A stretch of DNA of 64,000 nt, taken from Ahaetulla prasina (lineage: Eukaryota; Chordata; Lepidosauria; Squamata; Colubridae). Below are positions 56,688-64,000 of this stretch, in pieces. The stretch covers positions 226,780,794 through 226,844,793 of the forward strand of contig NC_080540.1 in NCBI RefSeq assembly GCF_028640845.1, written 5' to 3'. The position numbers and the translations under genes are program-made. Every line of letters starts with the position of its first letter. Within the stretch, counting starts at the first letter, position 1. The notes beneath the pieces are model-generated. The model searched no databases, was not told where the DNA came from, and was given only the letters and a program-made list of their open reading frames with translations.

Positions 56688-58904
56688 GTAAGTGTCCTTT
56701 TCACACAATTGTTATTATGGTTATGTGCCATCAAATTGGTGTTGACTCTTAGCAACCTCATGGGTGCTGTAAAAACCCAAATTAAAATCTCCTCTCCCCC
56801 ACCCCTGTGTAATTAACCACTAGAATTTAAAGGAAAATTACATTTTCTCATCTATACTAGATGCAGTTTTATGTTCATAACAAGATCTGATTGTGATTTC
56901 AGATCTTCCACAGTTCTTCAGTGTTCTTCTAATTATATCTAAATACAATATCATAGAAATATTTATTGCTTCTCACCTATTGTTACAGAAAATTTTAGTT
57001 AGGAAAGCAGAGGAAGTGGCTTTTCATAGTAAAATATGAGAGCTTTTATAACAGATTTAAAAGAAACTATGAAAGAACTATAATGTAGCCATGTGTAAAT
57101 TAAGTATTTCGGAAGTATATTTCTGAAATGTATTAATCTTTCTTGTACAGTACTGTTATTTGAATCACTTCTGGGCTCTAGGTATAGGTTCATTATTATA
57201 TGCATTCAAGATTGCCAGGTAGAAGGATAATGTTTTAAATATAGTTGTTTAGAAATAGCTGCACAAAAGACACTGCCTGTGTTGGGAGTTTGGATTTGAA
57301 TACCTTAATCCAAATTATATGTTCTGGTGTATCTATTTCTGGTGTTATTGCAAATGTGATATACTAGCAGCATTTAACCATAAAAGCTAGCTATATTCTA
57401 TCCAATTAATTCTTGGATAAGAACATAGCCAGGAAATCACAAAACTGTTGTTTAGTCTGGGAAATGAGAAAAAGGATGTTGCAAACTCTTTCTATATAGT
57501 TACAAATCCCTTTTATAAAGTTAGAGAGAAAACGTTTTTCTAGAGCTACTAAAAGTTAAGTTGAGCTTGAGGGAATCTTTATCTTTTGGCTGTCCACAAA
57601 CAATTCCAAAAATACCATTTAAGCAATATTTTAGAACATCTAAGTACAGAACACTCTCAAAACAATTAGAATACTTTTGATTGGAACGGAATTCATTTAT
57701 ACATAAAGTAATTTCTATGGGGAGAGGAAGAGAAAAAGTTGGAAAAAAACATCAACTCTTATTTGTAAAGTGCCCCCTATGCATAATGTGAAAATGATCT
57801 CTTAACGAAGATTTTTTCCTGGCACTTATGACATAGGCTGATAAATTGAAGTTGTAGACAATAAATACAATTTCATTGTGGCTTTTAGACACCCAGAAGA
57901 TGACTGTATTTAATGCAGCATAACTTGCTGCATGTTTATTTTTGCTAATATTTTGGTATGTAACATATAAGGGATTTTCTGCCTCTTGTTCTACTTTTGA
58001 TGTGGCTCATCAGCAATTTGAGGATAAACTTCAGGCCCTGCGGCTTTTGTCAAGTTCCTGGCTAGTTCAATCTGGTTCGTTTTGATGACATCACAGAACA
58101 GAAGCTGCAGCCAGAATGAAAGAGCTGGAGAGGTGATACAATCAAAAGGGAAACACAAAGCAAAGAATCCATGTGTGATGAAAAATTTCTATATTTCCTA
58201 GTTTAAAATCAGGAAAACCAGAGTGTTAATATTTAAAGGAATATGGCTAAATGACTTTCAAGAGAAACCTAATTTAATTAACCCAGATAAAATACCTGCA
58301 ATGTTAGGTCTTCCATATTAAGGTTGCATATATCCAAACATTTACTAGATTGTAGCAAAGAGATACAAATAATAATAATAAAAATAAACTTAAAATGTTG
58401 TCAGCTAGTGATCAAATGGATTTATGCTAACCACATATAGTAGCATAGGAATAATGTGTCTCAACCAAACTATATATTGAACCTATTTAGATACATCTTC
58501 CTAGCATAAAATATAGCCATTTCTATCAAACGAGAGGAGTGTGTGTGCATGTCTAGTAAGCAGTGGAGCAAGTAGGAATTCCCAGATTTTATGTTACTTC
58601 AAAAAAAATAATGTGAAGAAATAATATAGCTTGCTTTGCTTCTGCTACTAGCTAAAGAAATCAAGGAGGAATATAACTGTTCGTGGTAAGTAATGTATGG
58701 CTTAATATAACATGGTGTGGCCATGAAGAAGATGAGATGTATTTTATATATTTATACTATTTCTAAACCATCTTTAAAGCCAAATATCTTTCAATCCTAA
58801 AATAGGCTTCCATATCATTAGCCAACAATCTTTGATCCTCTGAGATACCATTGGTACCTGCTAAGTTAACCTTGTTAAGCTGTTGACATCTAAACTATTT
58901 TGCA

Positions 58905-59000
58905 AGAAGGTGCTTCTTGGTGCTTTCTGAGCTTGGTTGTTTTCTTGTAGACATTTCATTACCCAAGTAGGTAACATCATCAGTGCTGTAGATCAAGGAC
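58905..59000 (+). repeat. Interspersed repeat fragment
   Basis: GAGCTTGGTTGTTTTCTTGT, then CATTTCATTACCCAAGTAGG and TAACATCATCAGTGCTGTAG. I recognise this phrase as recurrent in squamate genomes; class not assigned. Confidence 0.45.
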
Positions 59001-59129
59001 CCCATAGTTCAACTATGAATTACAAAAATTTCAAGTATTCTCTTCTACCGGTATTTCGCGAAATATGCTGAGTATCTAAATGTGTGTATTTCCAGAGTAC
59101 AAATGAAGCACAACCACCACTTCTTTTAA

Positions 59130-60440
59130 AAAAAAATATTTTTTGTGAAAATCTTCCACTTTTTAGTTTCAGTTCTGGTCATTCTGCTTACATTGCACAT
59201 TTCCTTCTTCCTTAACTGAATTGCACAACCAGTAGTTATTTAAATCCACTATATTTCAATATTACCCCAAAAGGACTTTTTTTGTCTCTATGCTTCAGCA
59301 TTATTTCATCCCAAGCATGAGTCTTCTGTAATGCTTAATATAGATAGAGAGGACCAAACTGCATTTTAGCCTCTGCAGGCTAAGGTTAAATGAGTCTATA
59401 TCAAATTAGTAACACCAAACATAATGTAGTTTCTTTGGCATTATATAAAATGAAGCTAATGGTGAGATTATCTGTTAGGGAAGATTAGTCATTTTTTGCT
59501 TCATTTATTTGCAATTTTCAGAGTTCACATATTCCATCTGGGTCAACTGGTCAGTTTTATGAATTAACTACCTTCTGTATCAGGTGATGGTCTCATCAGG
59601 GATACTATGATATGAAAGAGAAAGTGGGAGTTTTGATAGGCACCCCTTTTTGATGAAGCAATAGAATCAACACTATTGTCTCTTTCCAACCACATTGCTT
59701 GTTTGTATGACACTTTTCCTAGGAAGGGGGTTACTTTGGCATTTAAATAATGCCAAGTAATAAATAATACTGAATTTTTGAGTACATCCATCTTGTGGGT
59801 TGTGTTTTTGAACATGGTGTACTTCTAGATACCCCTGAGTCAGACTGATGAGAATAGTGCATTGCAGAATGGTTTCAATTTCAATTTCTACCTCTGATTA
59901 ATAGATCTCTTGGTCATCCAGATTCAGCCTAGGTCCAGAGTCTGCTCATAGATGAACTACTTTTTATTACAGTGTGTGTGCTAGGTTTTGTGCAGGAGCT
60001 CAAAAGATCCATTAGATCCTGACTGGCCAATCTTTCACAAAGCATTCTATATAACCATAATTCATTTAAATTTTAGATATCATCACTTTGTGGTAATTTT
60101 ACATGTTGTCGTATTTAATATAAATTTAATGTTTACATTATAATGTAATATAGGCTGAATCTTGGACCTCACTTATAGATGTTAGGTTGTTTCATAACTG
60201 CATTTTAACTTTGTCTTAAGCTTTATTTTGTTTCTCATCTACTAAAATAGATTAGTGAATAAATATATCCACAGAACACTCTGTTTGCACTGGTCTGTCA
60301 GTAAACTAAATTGAAAAATTTGAAATTTAATGGTTGAAAAAACTAGTATACACTTTCACCATATTTAGAAAGAATAGAATAGAAGTTGAATGCTTCTGTG
60401 TCTTCAGCAAAGCTTGTCAGTAGATTCCAGTTTTCCTTGA
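59130..60440 (+). repeat. Direct duplication, copy A
   Basis: Aligns by eye with 62750-64000: GTGAAAATCTTCCACTTTT; GAGGACCAAACTGCATTTTA; GATGGTCTCATCAGGGATAC; TACATCCATCTTGTGGGTTG; CAGACTGATGAGAAT; AGATTCCA. Substantially diverged. Offset grows from about 3.6 to 4.0 kb because copy B has an inserted SINE and small indels. Confidence 0.75.
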
Positions 60441-60600
60441 AAGTTGCATAGGAACCCTGCTTACTGAGTAATTGGGCCAGACTGTGGTCGTATTACTTGT
60501 TTTCATGGAAGCTGAATGGTAGGTTTCATGTCTATAATACTTTATTCATCCGAGCTGCATAGTAGTACCCAGAATGAGAAATTATAATTTAGTTAATTAC

Positions 60601-60828
60601 AGGGAGTCCTTGGTTACCAACAACAGTAGGAGCCAGAACTGCTATTGTTAAGCAATTGATAGTAAAGCACAACGACCATGCTACTTTAGTGACCTCAAGT
60701 TATGGCAATCCCTGTTGCTGTCATTAAATGATGACAATGTGGTTGGAAAGAGACTGGCTAAGCTAGTGGGAGGAATGAAGCAGGGAATTAGCTTGGAATC
60801 TCAATGTTGGCATAAAATGGCAAAATCT

Positions 60829-60867
<39 letters not shown>

Positions 60868-61208
60868 TGTTGAACCTAGTCAAATCTAGCCCTGGTGCAA
60901 ACTGCCACTGTGAGAAGATTCCCAGGTTTGAACAATAAAATGGCTAATTAAAGTTTTCATGTGTGGATCTGATTGTTCAAGCCTGACACATGCAGGTTAT
61001 TAAATGAGGACTTCACATAGCCATGACTTCCAATATCCTGCTAACTTCCCCATTTACTTATGGGAAGCCAGAAATCACAATCACATCATGTCAGAGATAT
61101 TGTGATGGTCAGAACCCACAAGACTCATTGTAAGTACCCCTCATTCAACACAGTTGGAAATTCAACGGTCACTGAAGAGATGGATATAAGCCAACGACCA
61201 CCTGTACA
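60601..61208 (+). mobile_element. 'AGGTAGTCC'-family element, decayed
   Basis: GGGAGTCCTTGGTTACCAAC at the left and TATAAGCCAACGACCACCTG at the right are decayed inverted ends. A CA microsatellite (60829-60862) has grown inside. Confidence 0.5.
60829..60862. repeat. (CA)n microsatellite
   Basis: About 17 CA units in GLDC intron 2. Confidence 0.9.
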
Positions 61209-61489
61209 ATAGATTTTTTTCCTATGAATTGTTATGAAATATCTCCAACGTATATGAGACATATGGTAAAAAAAATTGTCAACATTTAACAATTTTATTC
61301 TTTTAAAGAAAAGTTATTATCTGCTAATGTTTGGTTATTATATTTAGAAACTGACTGGCAATGCTAATGTGTTTTTAAAACTATATAGACGCTTGGGAAA
61401 TATAGAAATTTCTCCAGGTAAAAGTAACATCTTATTTCATCTTATTTCTGAAGATGCCTAGAAGTTAACATTAGCCTGAATGTGCAGTA

Positions 61490-61859
61490 TAGGTAGTCCT
61501 CAACTTTCAACCATTCAATTAATGACTGCTCAAAGCTACAACAGCACTGAAAAAGTGAATCATGACTATTTTTCACACTTACAACCATTGCAGCATCCTC
61601 AGGTCACATGATCAAAATTTGGACACTTGACAACTGGCTCAGATGTATGATGGTTGCAGTGTCCCAGTGCCATGTGATCATGTTTTGTGAATTTCTGACA
61701 AGCAGTCAATTGGGAAGCCAGAATCACTTAACAACTGTGTTACTAAATTAACAGCTGCAGAGATTCATTTAAAATGGGGCCATATTCTTTTAATAACTAC
61801 CTTGCTTAGCAACAGAAATTTTGGGCTCAGTTGTGGTCGTAAGTTGAGGACTAGCTGTA
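61490..61859 (+). mobile_element. 'AGGTAGTCCTCAACTT' element, best-preserved copy
   Basis: Left end AGGTAGTCCTCAACTTTCAA; right end GTCGTAAGTTGAGGACTAGC, the inverse with few changes. About 370 bp, no coding capacity. Interior phrases GGTCACATGATCAAAATTTG and CACTTAACAACTGTGTTACT are shared with all copies in the window. Confidence 0.68.
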
Positions 61860-62749
61860 TTCCCTTTTCTCTCTCATTTTCAATTCTGATAGAGCAGTGC
61901 CAAAGATCAATGAGCAAAGTTAAGATCATTGCCTGCAATCATGTTATGCAATTCCTTCGGCTCATAATAATCAAGGTCAAAAGAGGCGTTTATTAAACCA
62001 AATGAATTCTTAGCTGAAGTTGCTGAACAAATACTTAACTATTTCCAGAATAGTCGGTTTACTATATAGTACATTTTGTCTTCACTGCAGGAAGAAATGG
62101 GCTGAGTCAGGTGGCTAATTGCCAAGTATTTCATAATAAGTGTTTACACTCCTTTGGATTCAGTACATTGTTTACAGCTTTCTCAAGTCGAGGCATAAAG
62201 GCCAATGTCTGTTCTATGATATGATAAATAACACCAATAAAGATATCTTAAAACTTCACTTGAAGTTCCTATTAAATCAATCCAAAATATTATCTGGCAC
62301 TGGTTTTGCTAAATCATTATCATACTACTGCAAGTCAGATTCACTGAAACTTTTTTTTCTTTTGAAGCAAAACATTAAAATATAGTAAATCAAAAAGACT
62401 TATAACTCTTGAATGGGCAAGATAGTGCACTCCAGGAGTTTTGGTTCACAAATTACAAGTCCTCTGCTATCAGTTGTATTGTCCAAGGTGCCCTAAAATT
62501 TGGAGGTTTTGTGTTATGGGCAGAGTATTCACATAATCCATTTAGCAGGTCCTGTCTTGTCAGCTATTTCTATCCAACAGTCTTTTAGCACTGGCTGAGA
62601 TTCACCGGCATTTCTTAAGTTATTTTGCTTAGGTGCTGATGCCTAAGTTGCTTTGCAAGTTCTTAGATTTATTTAATAATTAAAGCATTCTAAAGGCTGC
62701 ACATTCCAGACTAAAAAAGTAAAGCACTCATTTCTTGTTAAAATGTTTT

Positions 62750-64000
62750 AAGTTGTGAAAATCTTTTCACTTTTCAGTTTTTCTTCTGTTTATTTTTTTT
62801 CTGTTCAAGATGTGCCCTTCCTGTTTCTATATCTGAAATATGAAAGGTGAACTCTATCTCAATATGTCCCAAGGAGAATTGTTGCCCTCTGTGTCTCAAC
62901 ATTATTTTGTTCCCAGTTTGTTATTTATTGCCTTATTATTTGATAAGGTTTAATATAAATGGAGTGGACCAACCAGTATTTTAACCTCTGTGGGCTAATG
63001 CTTGTTTGTGTATGTGTGAGAGAGAGCACACATGTACTTTTGAGTTTATCTTGATTCATTGAGTCCCTGCAGTTTTTTAGGCAAGATTTTTCAAAATTGT
63101 TTTGCCATTGCCCATTTCTTATTGCTAACATAGAAAAATTTACCCAGTCGCCTAGCTGCTTTTGTGCTTAAGGCAAGACTAGAATGCAGAGTCTCCTGAT
63201 GTCTAACCTAGTGCTTTAACCACTACATTGAAATGACTCTTAGAAGTAAATGATATTGGATTGAACTAATAGCACTAAACATTACCTACACCAGTTTCCT
63301 TCATATAACATATAATGAAGCTAATGCTCAAGTTATTCATTATTGGTCATTGACCATTTGTTGCTTCATTCATTTATTTCTAACTTTCAGAGTTCCTTAA
63401 TTTTAGCTGGGTAGTTGGTCAGTAGTATGAAAATTGCATTCTGTATGTAACTGGAGATGGTCTCATTAGAGATTCTTTGATATCTTGAAGGAGAGAGTTG
63501 GGAGTTTTTCTAGGCAATTCTCTAATGAGCAGTGGAATCTAAACCAGTGTGTTATAGAAATTACATTTACTGGATGGAGAATACTTTAGCATCTTAAATA
63601 TGTAAACCAGAATTTTCCAGTATTCCAAATCATGAGGAGGGAACATAATTGCAAGGAAGATTATATGGTCTGCTATTTTATATGTCTTTCAGCATAGAGG
63701 TTTAGTATTATGAATATAAATAAGTTACTATATTCATTCACACATTTATAAAACAGTACATCCATCTTGTGGATTATAATACTGAACATGTAGTACCTCC
63801 AGATATCCCTGGGTCAGGCTGATGAGAATTATGCATTGCAAAATGGTTGAGAGAGACCACATTTAGAAAAGTTCTGATATATTAACGACTCATGTTTCCT
63901 TATGTTTCCTTATGTCTATTACACCAAGAATTGTAGATTCAGAACATTCACATCTGTTGAATGCTTATGCAACTTTAGCAAAGCTAATCAGCAGATTCCA
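62750..64000 (+). repeat. Direct duplication, copy B (runs off the window)
   Basis: See copy A. Contains a SINE at about 63000-63240 absent from copy A. The match continues to the last base (GCAGATTCCA), so the full length is unknown. Confidence 0.75.
63000..63240 (+). mobile_element. SINE within copy B
   Basis: Related to the split SINE at 14310/16662: TTAAGGCAAGACTAGAATGC and GTGCTTTAACCACTACATTG. It interrupts copy B between segments that are adjacent in copy A. Confidence 0.55.

Larger units (their letters stand above)
56688..64000 (+). other. GLDC: GLDC intron 2 (partial)
   Basis: At least 7.3 kb with no further GLDC exon. It contains two 'AGGTAGTCC' elements (60601, 61490), a diverged direct duplication (59130/62750), SINE fragments (56718-56770; 63000-63240) and a CA microsatellite. 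The parts not listed separately show nothing recognisable. Confidence 0.85.

Noticed and set aside
58000..58130. Possible exon-like stretch in GLDC intron 2
   Set aside because: Less AT-rich and partly open, but without matching splice sites or GLDC sequence.
56688..64000. GLDC exon 3
   Set aside because: Searched by eye for the family's next segment and found none before the right edge.
1..64000. CRISPR array, operon or prokaryotic mobile system
   Set aside because: The regular short repeats are microsatellites; the genes have introns and the repeats are vertebrate.

Overview
The window is nuclear DNA from a squamate reptile, most likely a snake. It has two divergently arranged vertebrate housekeeping genes, very low coding density, two CpG-island promoters, and a dense, strongly squamate-like repeat load. 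The repeats include CR1/L3-type LINEs with AATAG/TTCTA tails of the kind described from advanced snakes, tRNA-derived SINEs with Bov-B-like ends, and hAT-type elements beginning CAGNGGTG. Species cannot be fixed from sequence alone.

Genes. KDM4C (H3K9/H3K36 demethylase) runs on the minus strand and leaves the window at its left edge. Coding exon 3 (1144-1319) and the start-codon exon 2 (4658-4801) encode the JmjN region, and the probable promoter is a CpG island at about 25.36-26.50 kb. GLDC (glycine decarboxylase, P-protein of the mitochondrial glycine cleavage system) runs on the plus strand. Its promoter island is at about 55.59-56.19 kb, exon 1 is 55882-56181 and exon 2 is 56609-56687; the window ends inside its intron 2. 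The same head-to-head pair lies on human 9p24. The two genes share no pathway; they are neighbours by synteny, and about 29 kb of repeat-rich intergenic DNA separates the islands. I see no other convincing protein-coding gene of the host.

Layout. 0-5 kb: KDM4C exons and introns, with a miRNA-like hairpin at 233-296 and a 22-bp palindrome centred near the KDM4C start codon. 5-25 kb: KDM4C intron 1, holding SINEs, LINEs and a 2.2-kb hAT element (14435-16661) that carries a very large hairpin. 25.4-26.5 kb: KDM4C promoter. 26.5-55.5 kb: intergenic. This part includes five hAT-type elements or fragments, two LTR fragments, and a CR1-like LINE at 32.76-40.05 kb that is split by a nearly full-length mag-like Ty3/Gypsy retrotransposon (34532-39127: 188-bp LTRs differing at 4 sites, GCAGC target duplication, tRNA-Ser-like primer site, decayed gag-pol). 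Further LINEs follow at 40.3-42.9, 45.5-46.2 and 51.8-52.3 kb. 55.6-64 kb: GLDC promoter, two exons and intron 2, the latter with a diverged direct duplication (59.13-60.44 and 62.75-64.0 kb).

No rRNA, functional tRNA, CRISPR array or prokaryotic feature was seen. Repeat family names and boundaries come from reading by eye and should be treated as approximate unless target-site duplications are given.
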